Below, one piece after another: positions 49,963 through 59,342 of a stretch of 64,000 nucleotides of DNA (its first letter is position 1; every line of letters starts with the position of its first letter). This DNA comes from Gemmatimonadaceae bacterium (GTDB lineage: Bacteria; Gemmatimonadota; Gemmatimonadetes; Gemmatimonadales; Gemmatimonadaceae), in the NCBI GenBank assembly GCA_020846935.1, contig JADLCY010000011.1, forward strand, positions 124,001 to 188,000, given 5' to 3'. Position numbers and translations under genes: made by a program. The notes under the pieces are model-generated. The model saw only the letters and a list, made by a program, of their open reading frames with translations, was not told the origin of the DNA and did not search any database.

Positions 49963-51540
49963 TCAGGTGCCCGCTTCGGCGGTCGCTCCCCAGCCTCCGC
50001 CTCCTGGCGTGAGCACGGATACGACGTCGCCTGGCTTCAGCTCCAGCCTGCACTTGGCCGCGATGGGCGTTCCGTTCAGGAGGTTTTGCCCAACCTGTCC
50101 GTTGCTGCCGCCTGCCGCGCCCTTGGGGGCGTGGCGCCGGCGTTCGGTCAACAGCGTCACGGTGCAGGGCTCCAGCACGCGATAGCGGCGCACGACGCCC
50201 TGGCCGCCCTCGTGCAGCCCCGAGCCCCCGGAGCCGATGCGGATCGCATACTCGTCGATTCGGAGGGGATAGGCCTGCTCCAGCGACTCGATCGGCGTGT
50301 TGCGCGTGTTGCTCATGGCCACATGCACGGCGCTGGGGCCCGGCCCGCGATCGCTCGCGCCCTGGCCTCCACCGAGCGTCTCGTAGAACGTCCAGCCCCG
50401 GCCGCCGAACGTGATGTTGTTCATCGTGCCCTGGCCCTGCGCCGGTGCGCGCACGCCGGCATCGGCCAGCGCGGCAAAGATCGCGTCTGTGATGCGCGTG
50501 GACATCTCCACGTTCCCTGCGGCGACCGCCGCCGGCCAACGCGCGTTGATGGCGCTGCCTTCGGGCACGATCAGTCTCAGCGCACCGGCGATGCCGTCGT
50601 TCGTCGGCACGTCGTCGTCGAGCAGCGTACGCAACACGAACACTGCCGCGGCCCGCACGACCTGCAACGGGCAGTTCACATTGCCGGCGACCATCGGGGA
50701 GGTACCGTCGAAATCGAGCACGAGTGTCGGGCCTTCCGTGCGTACGTCCACCGCCACCACCACGTCGTCTTCGGTCACGCCATCACCCTCGAGCGCGTCG
50801 CGCGCGCGGCCCCGGATCGGGCCTAACGACTCCACGCACGCGCGGGCGCGACGGGCGGTGTACTCCAGCAGCGCGTCGCACGCCGCGTCCACCACCTCGC
50901 GACCCTCGCGCGCCCGCAGCGCGAGCCACCCCGCGCAGCCCGCCGCACAGGCGGCCCGCTGCGCTCGCAGGTCGCCCAGCCGCTCCTCCGGCGTCCGCAC
51001 GTTGGCGAGCACGAGGTCGAGCATGTCGCGATGCCACCCGTCGCCGTGCGCGATGCGCACCGGTGGCACGATAAGGCCCTCCTGCACCAGTTCCGTGGCC
51101 CCGCGCGGCATGCTGCCTGGGCTCATCCCGCCCACGTCGGCGTGATGCGCGCGAATCGCCGCGAAGCCGACGATCTCCGATCCCTCCGCGATGACCTCGA
51201 TCATGGTGAGGTCCGGGAGGTGCGAGCCGCCGTGGTTCGGATCGTTGAGCAGGAACACGTCGCCCGGGACCGGGTTCCGCGCGAGCACCGCCTTCACCGA
51301 TTCCGGCATCGCGCCCAGATGCACGGGGATGTGCGCGGCCTGCGCCACCATCCGCCCCTTCGCGTCGAACAGCGCCGAGGACGCGTCGCGCCGCTCGCGA
51401 ATATTTGGCGAGAGGGCGCCACGTTCCAGCACGGTGCCCATCTCCTCGGCGATCATCGCGACCGCGTTGGAGAACACGGTCAGGCGAAGCGGGTCGAAGC
51501 CGCGCGATGTCGCCGCCGGACGATCGGTCGCGTGACTCAT
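49963..51540 (-). CDS. hyuB: Hydantoinase B/5-oxoprolinase family protein
   Basis: 525 residues. N-terminal part PLRLTVFSNAVAMIAEEMG, SPNIRERRDASSALFDAKG, FLLNDPNHGGSHLPDLTMI and AIRAHHADVGGMSPGSMP. C-terminal part has GQGTMNNITFGG, YETLGGGQGAS and VLTPGGGGWG. The B subunit works with HyuA in ATP-dependent opening of hydantoin, 5-oxoproline or N-methylhydantoin rings. The ATG lies in an ATGA overlap with hyuA. The substrate cannot be told from sequence. Confidence 0.92.
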   Translation of the reverse strand: MSHATDRPAATSRGFDPLRLTVFSNAVAMIAEEMGTVLERGALSPNIRERRDASSALFDAKGRMVAQAAHIPVHLGAMPESVKAVLARNPVPGDVFLLNDPNHGGSHLPDLTMIEVIAEGSEIVGFAAIRAHHADVGGMSPGSMPRGATELVQEGLIVPPVRIAHGDGWHRDMLDLVLANVRTPEERLGDLRAQRAACAAGCAGWLALRAREGREVVDAACDALLEYTARRARACVESLGPIRGRARDALEGDGVTEDDVVVAVDVRTEGPTLVLDFDGTSPMVAGNVNCPLQVVRAAAVFVLRTLLDDDVPTNDGIAGALRLIVPEGSAINARWPAAVAAGNVEMSTRITDAIFAALADAGVRAPAQGQGTMNNITFGGRGWTFYETLGGGQGASDRGPGPSAVHVAMSNTRNTPIESLEQAYPLRIDEYAIRIGSGGSGLHEGGQGVVRRYRVLEPCTVTLLTERRRHAPKGAAGGSNGQVGQNLLNGTPIAAKCRLELKPGDVVSVLTPGGGGWGATAEAGT

Positions 51541-53489
51541 GCCGAGCGCTCCATCAGCCACCCGCCAACCGGCAGCGCCCGCGCGGTCCAGCGCTCGGCC
51601 ACGAGCATCGTCGCGTCGGGCAGCGCGACCACGGCCCGCCCACTGAGCGTCGCACCAAGCTCGGCCCCCACATCCCTCGGTGCGGTCGCATCCCATGCGG
51701 CACTACCTCGCCGCTGCAGCCGAAGCGCCGGCGCGGCCGCCGTGCGCGTGCAGCGAAGGCTGACGATCTCGACCGGCGCCTCGAGCACGAACCCGTAGCG
51801 CCGCTGGTGCTGGGCCAGGAACGCCTCGCGCAGCGCCGCCATGTCGCGGGCCGGGTCGTACGGCACCTCGAGTTCGTGGCCCTGCCCCCGAAACCTGGCC
51901 CGGATGATCCAGTCAGGAGCGCCACCGCCGCCCGCGGACGCCGCGACCTCGCGCGCCAGTCGCACGAGGCGTTCACACACACCGTCGTTGGCGTGGGCCA
52001 TCACGCTCCGCATGGCCACGCGTTTCTCCGGCGCGACGGCAAGGCCGAGGGCGCTCAGCACGCCGGCGTGCGGCGGGACCAGGATCCGGGTCATGCCCAG
52101 TCGCTCGGCGAGCCCACAGGCGTGCAGCGGGCCACCGCCACCAAACGCCACGAGCAGGCACTCACGCGGGTCGATGCCGCGCTCGACGCTCACGCGACGC
52201 AGCGCGCGCGCCATCTCGGCGTCGGCCGTATCGATCATCGCCGCGGCGCATCGCGTCGATGTCACGCCGAGTCGTGCGGCAAGCGCCTGCACGGCCGCCG
52301 TGGCCGCGGCCGCGTCGAGATGCACACCCTCGCCCAGGCGATCGGCACGGATATTCCCGAGCGCGACGTGGGCATCGGTCACTGTCGGCTGCGTCCCACC
52401 TCGCCCGAAGGCGACGGGCCCGGGCATGGCGCCCGCACTCCGCGGACCGACACGCAGCGCCCCGCCATCGTCCAGCCAGCCGATCGAGCCTCCGCCAGCG
52501 GACACCGTCTCGACGAGCACACGCGGCAACGCGATCGGGACGCCGGCCACGCTGCCGCCGGCCTCCACGAGCGGTTGCCCATCGAGGATGAGGCCCACGT
52601 CCGCGCTGGTGCCGCCGATGTCGACGCTCAGCGCGGTGTCGAAACCCGCGGCGCGTGCAGCCAGCGCGGCGCCGGCCACACCGCCTGCGGGGCCCGACAG
52701 CGCGAGCGACGCCGCCGCGCTTGCCGCATCGCTCGCGTCACGCATGCCTCCGCTCGACGAGACGACGCCAGGCACGGGCATGCCCAACGCCCTCACGCGC
52801 TCCCCCAACCGCGACAGGTACCTGGCGACGCCCGGGCGCGCGTAGGCCTCGCAGGTGGTCGTGGCCGTCCGTTCATACTCGCGGATCTCCGGCAACACGT
52901 CACTGGAGAGCACGACCTCGACCCCCGGGATACGCGCGACGATGGCGTCGCGCAACAAACGCTCGTGCGTGGGATCCGCGTACGCGTGCAGGAGCGAAAC
53001 GGCCACGATTTCAGGGCCGATGCCGGCCACGCGTTCGGCAATCTCGGCCGCGTGTTCCTCGCTCAGCGCCTTCACCGCTCCCTGCGGCTCGATCCGTTCG
53101 TCCACCGCGAGCACGCGGGTCCGCGGCACGAGCGGGTCCGGGTGGTGTCGCGAGAGGTCGTAGAGCGACGCGCGCTCCTGTCGCCGCAGGTCCAGCAGGT
53201 CGGTCGCTCCCTGGGTGGCGCAGAGCACCAGGCGTGCGCCGGTGCGTTCGAGCAGCATGTTCGTGACGACCGTCGTGCCGTGCACGATGCGGGTGACGGG
53301 CGCGCGCTGTGCGGCCGGGCTTTGCAGCGACTCGGCGACGCCTGCACTCTGGTCCGACGGCGTAGACAGTACCTTGGCGGCTTGCGCCTCGCCGGTCGTC
53401 AGGGACACCGCGACGAGGTCGGTGAAGGTGCCACCGACATCGATGCCGATGCTGAGGCTCTCGCCACCTCCGGGCGGTCGCGTCGTCAT
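51537..53489 (-). CDS. hyuA: Hydantoinase A/5-oxoprolinase family protein
   Basis: 650 residues from ATG 53489 (MTTRPPGGGESLSIGIDVGG). The ORF continues 104 codons upstream inside DUF4105 antisense/out-of-frame sequence and is not used. ATPase motifs: GIDVGGTFTDLV, HGTTVVTNMLLERTG, VDIGGTSADVGLI, SAGGGSIGWLD and FGGGGPLHACGLA. This is the ATP-using A subunit. ATGA overlap with DUF4105 upstream and with hyuB downstream. Confidence 0.93.
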   Translation of the reverse strand: MTTRPPGGGESLSIGIDVGGTFTDLVAVSLTTGEAQAAKVLSTPSDQSAGVAESLQSPAAQRAPVTRIVHGTTVVTNMLLERTGARLVLCATQGATDLLDLRRQERASLYDLSRHHPDPLVPRTRVLAVDERIEPQGAVKALSEEHAAEIAERVAGIGPEIVAVSLLHAYADPTHERLLRDAIVARIPGVEVVLSSDVLPEIREYERTATTTCEAYARPGVARYLSRLGERVRALGMPVPGVVSSSGGMRDASDAASAAASLALSGPAGGVAGAALAARAAGFDTALSVDIGGTSADVGLILDGQPLVEAGGSVAGVPIALPRVLVETVSAGGGSIGWLDDGGALRVGPRSAGAMPGPVAFGRGGTQPTVTDAHVALGNIRADRLGEGVHLDAAAATAAVQALAARLGVTSTRCAAAMIDTADAEMARALRRVSVERGIDPRECLLVAFGGGGPLHACGLAERLGMTRILVPPHAGVLSALGLAVAPEKRVAMRSVMAHANDGVCERLVRLAREVAASAGGGGAPDWIIRARFRGQGHELEVPYDPARDMAALREAFLAQHQRRYGFVLEAPVEIVSLRCTRTAAAPALRLQRRGSAAWDATAPRDVGAELGATLSGRAVVALPDATMLVAERWTARALPVGGWLMERSA

Positions 53490-54706
53490 GCGCGGACGCG
53501 CCGCCACACCGTCGCCAGCACCATCGCGTGCGGTACCAGGACGAGCAGCGCGACCTGTTCGCTCGCCTGCGGCCAGCGCAGGGCGCCGAGCACCACGCCG
53601 ACGGCTGCGAGACCGGCACAGATCAGGAGGAAGCGTCGCGCGCGTGGGCCTGGCGCTGCCCGACGCGCCACGATCCACGCCACGCCGAACCACAGCGGGT
53701 TGAAGTACAGGAGGTTCACGTTCTCGTACGCCCACACGTGCCGCGTGAGGGTCCAAAGACCGAGGATGAGCAGCCCAAGGACGCCGGCGAGAGCGCACCA
53801 CGTCGCCGCCAGGCTGCGTCCCGCGGTGGGTGCGATCACCCCAACGACAAACAACAGGGCAGCGATCCCGGAGCCGATCAGCAGGAACGGGAGCTGCCGG
53901 TTGGTCGGCGCCGCGGGCTCCGGCGTGCGGGTCGCTGTGAAGACCACACCCTCCGACGCCACGAGCGGACGCCGCGCGCCATCCGGCGCTGTCACGCGGG
54001 CGCTCCGAAGCAGATCACGGAACGTCATGGGAACGAACATCGCCTCCCACTGCGTCATCTGCCGGTCGGAAGGCGTGCCAAGTCCGATGTCGATCCCCGT
54101 GTAGAGCACGTCGGATTCGGTCAGGCGCCGGGCGTCGTCGCGAAAGGTGCGGCCACTGGGGATCGTGTCGAACTGTCGCCGCAACGCGCCGCCGAGCGCG
54201 CGGTCGAGCACGTCGCGCACCCGGGTCGAGCAATTGTCGCTGAAGTAGTCGTAGCGGTAATACTTGTTCTCCTCGCGCGCATTCCACTCCACGTAGTCGC
54301 GCACGGCAACGCGCTGCGCGGGCGTGAGGTCGAGCTCCTGGATCCCGACCGAGCGGTTGACACTCTGGTAATAGGCCACGGTGAGACCGGCATCGTACGC
54401 CTCCACCGAGTAGCGCATCTCCCCGCGCAGGAATCGGGGGAGGAAGTCGGCCTCCGTGAACCTGAACACACCCCAGTTGTAGACGAGGTTGGTGTTCGTG
54501 CGCGCGTCGCGAATACCGAGGGCGTTGTGGCCGAACCGCTCCCAGATCGGATCGCCTTGCCCCATCGTCATCACGTAGACCTGGAGTTCGGAGCCTGGTT
54601 CAGCCGGAGGAGAGGGCGCGCGATCCTGTGCGCCCGCCGTGGACGGCAGGGTGAGGTACGCGATCGCGAAGAGCCATGGCGCGAGGCGCCCACGGACACC
54701 ACGCAT
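53486..54706 (-). CDS. DUF4105 membrane protein
   Basis: 406 residues. Signal peptide (ending AGAQ). A folded domain at about 40-250 contains WERFGHNALGI, FRFTEADFLPRFLRGEMRY, YYQSVNRSVGIQELDLTP and YYRYDYFSDNCSTRVRDVL. A C-terminal block has four to five membrane segments (about 265-400). The His of GHNAL and Asn-Cys of DNCSTR recall the permuted papain-like (NlpC/P60, LRAT) family; catalytic activity is unproven. Shares one base with the stop of the Gfo/Idh gene and overlaps hyuA by 4 nt. Confidence 0.82.
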   Translation of the reverse strand: MRGVRGRLAPWLFAIAYLTLPSTAGAQDRAPSPPAEPGSELQVYVMTMGQGDPIWERFGHNALGIRDARTNTNLVYNWGVFRFTEADFLPRFLRGEMRYSVEAYDAGLTVAYYQSVNRSVGIQELDLTPAQRVAVRDYVEWNAREENKYYRYDYFSDNCSTRVRDVLDRALGGALRRQFDTIPSGRTFRDDARRLTESDVLYTGIDIGLGTPSDRQMTQWEAMFVPMTFRDLLRSARVTAPDGARRPLVASEGVVFTATRTPEPAAPTNRQLPFLLIGSGIAALLFVVGVIAPTAGRSLAATWCALAGVLGLLILGLWTLTRHVWAYENVNLLYFNPLWFGVAWIVARRAAPGPRARRFLLICAGLAAVGVVLGALRWPQASEQVALLVLVPHAMVLATVWRRVRA

Positions 54707-55716
54707 CAGAAGCGCACTTCCCTGCCGTCCTCTGCGGACTTGTAGGCCGCCTCGAGGATCCGGTGCACCATGACCTGGTCGGTCGGCGGATCATACGCCT
54801 GCTCCCCGCGTACCACCGCGAGGAAGTGGGTCAGCTCCGCGCGATACGACTGGATGAACGCGTTCTCTCGCGCCGCGGCTCCCGTCGGCGAAACGTTCAC
54901 CGGCGTGCCGTTGAGCTCCTTCACCACGCGCAGGGGCGCCAGGCGCGCGCTCCCGCGCTGGCCCAGCGTCTCGAACCACCAGCGCTCCTCGTCACCCACG
55001 TAGGCCCAGCTCAGGTCAAACGTCAGCACCAGACCGTGCGCACACTCGACGACGAGCAGCGCAGCCTCCTCCACCGCATTCGCCCCGCGCGCGCGCTGCA
55101 TACTCGCCCACACGCGCTCCGGCGCCGGGAAATCGGTCATCCACAGGGCCAGGTCGAGCAACGGAAAGCCGTGCTCGAAGAGCGCGCCCCCACCGCTCTC
55201 CTGTCGGCGCGTTCGCCAGCCTTCGAAGCGGCCGCGCGGCTGGTAGGCGCCGGCCCGAACTCCGACGAGCCGACCAAGTTCGTCGCCGCGGAGGAATCGC
55301 ACCATCGCCTGCACATCCGACCGAAAACGGTGGTTGTTGCCCACGACGACCTTCCGGCCGGCCCGCGTGGCCGCCAGGAGGATGCGCTCCACTCCACGCG
55401 CGTTGAGCGAGAGCGGGCGCTCACAGAACACGTCGAGCTTCGCGACCATCGCCTCGAGCACGTGCGGTTCGTGCAGATGGTTCGGCGTGGCGACGATCGC
55501 GGCATCGAGTTGGCCATAGGAGAGCGCGTCCTCGAGGTCCGTGAACACGTCGGGGATGCCGAATCGATCGGCCAGGGCGCGGGCCTTCGCCCGGTCATTG
55601 TCCACCAGCGCCGCGATCTCGACCCCGCGCGCCTTGCACAGGACCGGAAGGTGCGCCAGCTGGGCGATGGCCCCCGCACCAACCACCACGACTCGCACGC
55701 GCTCGCTCATCGCCAT
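54706..55716 (-). CDS. Gfo/Idh/MocA-family oxidoreductase
   Basis: 336 residues. Rossmann motif VVVGAGAIAQLAHLP, then AIVATPNHLHEPHVLEAM, VFCERPLS (the E[KR]P motif), NHRFRSDVQAM. The C-terminal alpha/beta domain has GGGALFEHGFPLLDLALW. NAD(P)-dependent sugar or cyclitol oxidoreductases; substrate not identifiable. Starts MAMSERV; the Met two codons in is equally possible. 13 bp after spoIID. Confidence 0.9.
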   Translation of the reverse strand: MAMSERVRVVVVGAGAIAQLAHLPVLCKARGVEIAALVDNDRAKARALADRFGIPDVFTDLEDALSYGQLDAAIVATPNHLHEPHVLEAMVAKLDVFCERPLSLNARGVERILLAATRAGRKVVVGNNHRFRSDVQAMVRFLRGDELGRLVGVRAGAYQPRGRFEGWRTRRQESGGGALFEHGFPLLDLALWMTDFPAPERVWASMQRARGANAVEEAALLVVECAHGLVLTFDLSWAYVGDEERWWFETLGQRGSARLAPLRVVKELNGTPVNVSPTGAAARENAFIQSYRAELTHFLAVVRGEQAYDPPTDQVMVHRILEAAYKSAEDGREVRF

Positions 55717-55729
55717 CCAGGATGAAGGT

Positions 55730-56977
55730 CTACCGCGATCGAACCCCTGACTGCACCCGGGCGATCACGGTTCCCGGGTAGTACGCCTCGAGGATGCTGG
55801 CGCTCGCCATGCCGGCCCGCGCGCGGCCGATCGCTCCCCACTGACACATCCCCACCCCATGTCCGTTTCCGCGACCCCGGAGCGTCAGGCGCGTGAGGCG
55901 ACCGCCACGCTCGATCGTCGGTTCGAGCGAAAAATAGGTTGAATTCAGCCACTCGCCACGTGCGTCGCGCAGCGCGAATCGCATGTCGTTGCCCGAGAGT
56001 GTCACCGTCCCCGCCTCCGTGTCGAGCGCCAACTCACGCACGCGGCCGGACGGCGTGGTCGCGGCCACGCGCGCCATCGTGATCCGTGCGACGCGCCGGC
56101 CTCGCTCCTGGCTCGCCACGGCGTCGAGCAGCGCTCGCTCGTCGATCACCCGTTCCCACGCGAACCGGGGAGAAATCTCGCACCACGCGCGGTTCGTGCC
56201 GGGGACGAGATCGCTCACCCCCCGGAGCCAGGCGTCCTGGCCGCCTCGCCACACGTCGCGCGGAGAGGCCGTCGCACCGCCACACGTCGAGTGGTACGGT
56301 GCACGGATCGGTTGGCCGCCATAGGTGAGCACCTGTCCCGCGGTCGCAGCGATGGCCGAGTCGGACAAGGCGGTCTCGGCGTCCACCCCACCGTAGACCT
56401 GATCCGTGGGACGCGCGGTGAGGTCCCATGCCTTTGTGACGCCCTCCAGGGCCCGGACTACGGTGTAGGAGCGTGCGGCGATCGCCTGCGCCTCGACCGC
56501 GGCGATCTCGTTCGGTGCACGTCGCCCGATTTCGATCGGCACAACCCCGCGCAGGTACTCCTCGAGCCCGACGACATTGACGACGATGATCGCCGTGTCA
56601 GTGGCCACGAGGCGCAGTTCGCCGCGATACCGATGGCCGTTCCATGGCACGATCGAGGCTGGGCCGTCGGCGATGACGGCAAACGGCTCTTCCGACCACG
56701 CCGTTTGTCGACGACCGTCCTTCGACACGACCCGCAGTCGCCGGTTGCTGCGCTCCACTCGCCAGGTGGCGGCTGCGTCGCGCACGTGAGTGCGCCCCCA
56801 CGCGTCGTCGAGGCGCCAGGGAACCCCTCCGCCAAGCTCCAGTTCGTGCGGTGACGATCCCAGCACGACCCGCAGGTGTGAAGGCACGCGGACCTGCGGT
56901 GCGGGCGCCGGGGTGGTCGTACGAGCGACCCCCGCGGCCGTCACGCCAAGCAAGGCGATGCCGGTGACCAGCCTCAC
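55730..56977 (-). CDS. SpoIID/LytB-domain protein
   Basis: 415 residues from GTG 56977, in a GTGA overlap with the rimO stop. The resulting N-terminus (VTGIALLGVTAAGVA) is a signal sequence. The SpoIID domain spans about 165-400: VVGLEEYLRGVVPIEIGRR, VEAQAIAARSYTVV, QVYGGVDAETALSD, YHSTCGGATASP, and GRGNGHGVGMCQWGAIGRA. SpoIID is a lytic transglycosylase acting on denuded peptidoglycan; non-sporulating bacteria carry relatives for wall remodelling. Upstream in-frame codons read through the rimO antisense frame and are not used. Confidence 0.9.
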   Translation of the reverse strand: MRLVTGIALLGVTAAGVARTTTPAPAPQVRVPSHLRVVLGSSPHELELGGGVPWRLDDAWGRTHVRDAAATWRVERSNRRLRVVSKDGRRQTAWSEEPFAVIADGPASIVPWNGHRYRGELRLVATDTAIIVVNVVGLEEYLRGVVPIEIGRRAPNEIAAVEAQAIAARSYTVVRALEGVTKAWDLTARPTDQVYGGVDAETALSDSAIAATAGQVLTYGGQPIRAPYHSTCGGATASPRDVWRGGQDAWLRGVSDLVPGTNRAWCEISPRFAWERVIDERALLDAVASQERGRRVARITMARVAATTPSGRVRELALDTEAGTVTLSGNDMRFALRDARGEWLNSTYFSLEPTIERGGRLTRLTLRGRGNGHGVGMCQWGAIGRARAGMASASILEAYYPGTVIARVQSGVRSR

Positions 56978-58374
56978 GCGCCGAAGGGCCGACCGAATGC
57001 CGCCGGGCCACGCACACCGGCGACGGGGAGTGCGCGTCGCGTGGCGTGATTTCGTGGGGGAGCGGACAGGGTCCGCACCACGGTGGCGCGAAAGTCGTGG
57101 TCGTCGACGACGTCGTCGAGCCGCACGGACACGAGGCTCCCCGGCACCCCCTCGCCCTCGAGCCACGTGACGCCGTCGATGTCATCGGCCTGGGCCTGCG
57201 TGCGTGCCTGGGCCGGTGCGTCACCGGTCGCCGCACGATCCACGATCGCGGGCACCTCGCGGCCCAGCATGGCGCCATAGCGCTCGGCCGTGATCGCGCG
57301 CTGCAGCTGCTGCACCTGTTCGAGGCGGTCGCGCTTCACGTCGTCCGGTACGTCGTCCTCCATCGCCCAGGCGCGCGTCCCCTCCTGCGGCGAATACGTG
57401 AAGGCGCCAACGCGCTCGAGCTGCACCTCCTCGAGGAACTCCAGCAACTCCGAGAACTCGTCGTCGGTCTCACCCGGGAATCCGACGATGACCGTGGAAC
57501 GGATGGCGACGCCCGGCACGCGATCGCGCAGGCGAGCGATGCGCGCGAGCTGCGTGGCGCGGCGCTCCGGGCGACGCATGCGCGTCAGCACGGCATCGGC
57601 CGCGTGCTGCATCGGGATGTCGAGGTACGGCACCAGGCGTGGCTCGCTCACCATGAGATCGAGCATCGGATCGGTGAGCCCGGCACTGTAGATGTAGAGC
57701 AGCCGGAACCACGGAATGTCGGTGCCCTCGAGCAGCGCGCGCAGCAGTTCGGGGAGCGCGCGACCGTCGCGGACGTCCCGCCCATAGTGGGCGAGGTCCT
57801 GCGCGACGAGGTTCACCTCGCGCGCCCCCTGAGCCTCGAGCAGTTGCGCCTCGCGCACGAGGTCTTCGAGTCCGAAGGACCGATGTTTCCCCCGCATCAG
57901 CGGAATGGCGCAGAACGCGCATCCGTGGTCGCACCCCTCGGAGATCTTGAGGTAGCGCACGTGCGGCAGGTCGCCGGTGTACAGGCGCACGCCGGGATGG
58001 ATCAGCGACGGCGCGTCGGGGAGCAGGCCGCGCGCGCCCACCTCGGCGATCAGACGATCCGTTTCGGTCGTGCCGAGGAAGAGGTCCACTTCGGGAAGCG
58101 CTTCGAGCAGCTCCGGCTTGTGCCGCTGCACCATGCAGCCCACCGCGGCCACCATCTGGCAGTTGCCGGTGACCTTGAGCCGAGCCGCCTCGACGATGGC
58201 GTCGATCGACTCCTGCTTGGCGGCATCGATGAAGCCGCACGTGTTGATGACGATCAGCTCGGCCTCCGTGGCCGATGCCGCCGGCGAGGCTCCATGGGCC
58301 GCAAGCTCGGCGACATAGCGTTCGCTGTCGACGGTGTTCTTGTCGCAGCCCAACGTGACGACGTGGTAGCGCAC
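56974..58374 (-). CDS. rimO: Ribosomal protein S12 (Asp) methylthiotransferase
   Basis: 466 residues from GTG 58374. MTTase N-terminal domain (VTLGCDKNTVDSERYVAEL, NTCGFIDAAKQESID), radical SAM core with CDHGCAFCAIPLMRG, then the C-terminal TRAM domain (GREVPAIVDRAA...). Adds a methylthio group to Asp of S12 using two [4Fe-4S] clusters. The N-terminal three Cys are in GCDKN, NTCGF and VGCMV. The 74 codons upstream of the GTG are Arg-rich and unlike the family. Confidence 0.94.
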   Translation of the reverse strand: MRYHVVTLGCDKNTVDSERYVAELAAHGASPAASATEAELIVINTCGFIDAAKQESIDAIVEAARLKVTGNCQMVAAVGCMVQRHKPELLEALPEVDLFLGTTETDRLIAEVGARGLLPDAPSLIHPGVRLYTGDLPHVRYLKISEGCDHGCAFCAIPLMRGKHRSFGLEDLVREAQLLEAQGAREVNLVAQDLAHYGRDVRDGRALPELLRALLEGTDIPWFRLLYIYSAGLTDPMLDLMVSEPRLVPYLDIPMQHAADAVLTRMRRPERRATQLARIARLRDRVPGVAIRSTVIVGFPGETDDEFSELLEFLEEVQLERVGAFTYSPQEGTRAWAMEDDVPDDVKRDRLEQVQQLQRAITAERYGAMLGREVPAIVDRAATGDAPAQARTQAQADDIDGVTWLEGEGVPGSLVSVRLDDVVDDHDFRATVVRTLSAPPRNHATRRALPVAGVRGPAAFGRPFGA

Positions 58375-58385
58375 GGAGGTCGACG

Positions 58386-59342
58386 TCAGTAGCCGCGCAC
58401 GCGATCGACGACCCACCGCGGAAGCACGCCGGCCTCCAGTCCTTCGAGGCACTCGAGAAACCCGGCGCCGGCGCCGTCGGACGTGGTCAGCCCGGAGATG
58501 TGCGGCGACACGAGCACGCGCGGATGGGACCAGAGGGGCGAGTCGGTCGGCAGGGGCTCGACCTCGAAGACGTCGAGCGCCGCCCCGCGGAGCCATCCCG
58601 CCGCGAGGGCCTCGGGGAGCACCGCCTCCTCCACGACCGGACCACGGCCCGCGTTGAGCAGTACGGCGCCACGACAGCGCGAGAGCATGTCACGCGAGAA
58701 CAGGCCGCGCGTGGCGGGTGTGATGGGCAGCGTGAGCACGATCCAGTCGGCATCGGCCACCAGGTGCGGCAGGGCGTCGACCGGATACACCGCCGCGAAC
58801 GCCGACTCCTCCGAGCGCCCCGTGCGGGATACGCCGGTCACGCGGATACCTAACGCGGCAAACTGGCGCGCGATCGCGCTGCCCACGTCGCCGGTCCCCA
58901 CCAGCAGCGCACGCGTCCCGGCCACCGGGCGAATCTCGCGCGGCTCCCAGCGGCGTTCGCTCTGTGCGCGCATGACCTCGGGCAACTGCTGCTGGAACGC
59001 GAGCACCCGCGCGACCGCCCACTCGGCGATCGCGGGGCCAAAGGATTCCGGCGTCCGCGTGAGCAGGACCCCGCGATCGATCTCCGGGGACATCCAGGCA
59101 TCGACGCCGGCGCCTGTGCAGTGCACCCACCGCACCTTTCCGAGGGACGACGCCGACGGCGGGCGACGAAAACCGACGTACGCCTCAGCCCACTCGAGAT
59201 CAGCCTGCGTTACGTCAACCATGCGGGCCCCGCGAATCTCGAGATCCGGGCGCCGGGAGCCGATCCACGCGGCGATCTCCTGGTGCGCGTTCGCGCCGAT
59301 CACGATGCGACGCGGGGCAAACGGCAGCGGGAACATGCTCAT
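58386..59342 (-). CDS. D-2-hydroxyacid dehydrogenase family protein
   Basis: 318 residues. NAD-binding VGTGDVGSAIARQFAALG, WIVLTLPITPATRG, catalytic Arg in LLNAGRGPVVEE, catalytic His region VLVSPHISGLT and ALDVFEVEPLPTDSPLW. Reduces 2-ketoacids or oxidises D-hydroxyacids with NAD(H); exact substrate unknown. ATGA overlap with yajQ upstream. One TTA codon in GTTAGG context. Confidence 0.9.
   Translation of the reverse strand: MSMFPLPFAPRRIVIGANAHQEIAAWIGSRRPDLEIRGARMVDVTQADLEWAEAYVGFRRPPSASSLGKVRWVHCTGAGVDAWMSPEIDRGVLLTRTPESFGPAIAEWAVARVLAFQQQLPEVMRAQSERRWEPREIRPVAGTRALLVGTGDVGSAIARQFAALGIRVTGVSRTGRSEESAFAAVYPVDALPHLVADADWIVLTLPITPATRGLFSRDMLSRCRGAVLLNAGRGPVVEEAVLPEALAAGWLRGAALDVFEVEPLPTDSPLWSHPRVLVSPHISGLTTSDGAGAGFLECLEGLEAGVLPRWVVDRVRGY

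Noticed and set aside
51405-54104. 899-codon plus-strand open frame
   Set aside because: It is antisense to hyuB, hyuA and DUF4105 and rich in Arg/His/Ala, the usual GC-bias artefact; the minus-strand genes have clear families.
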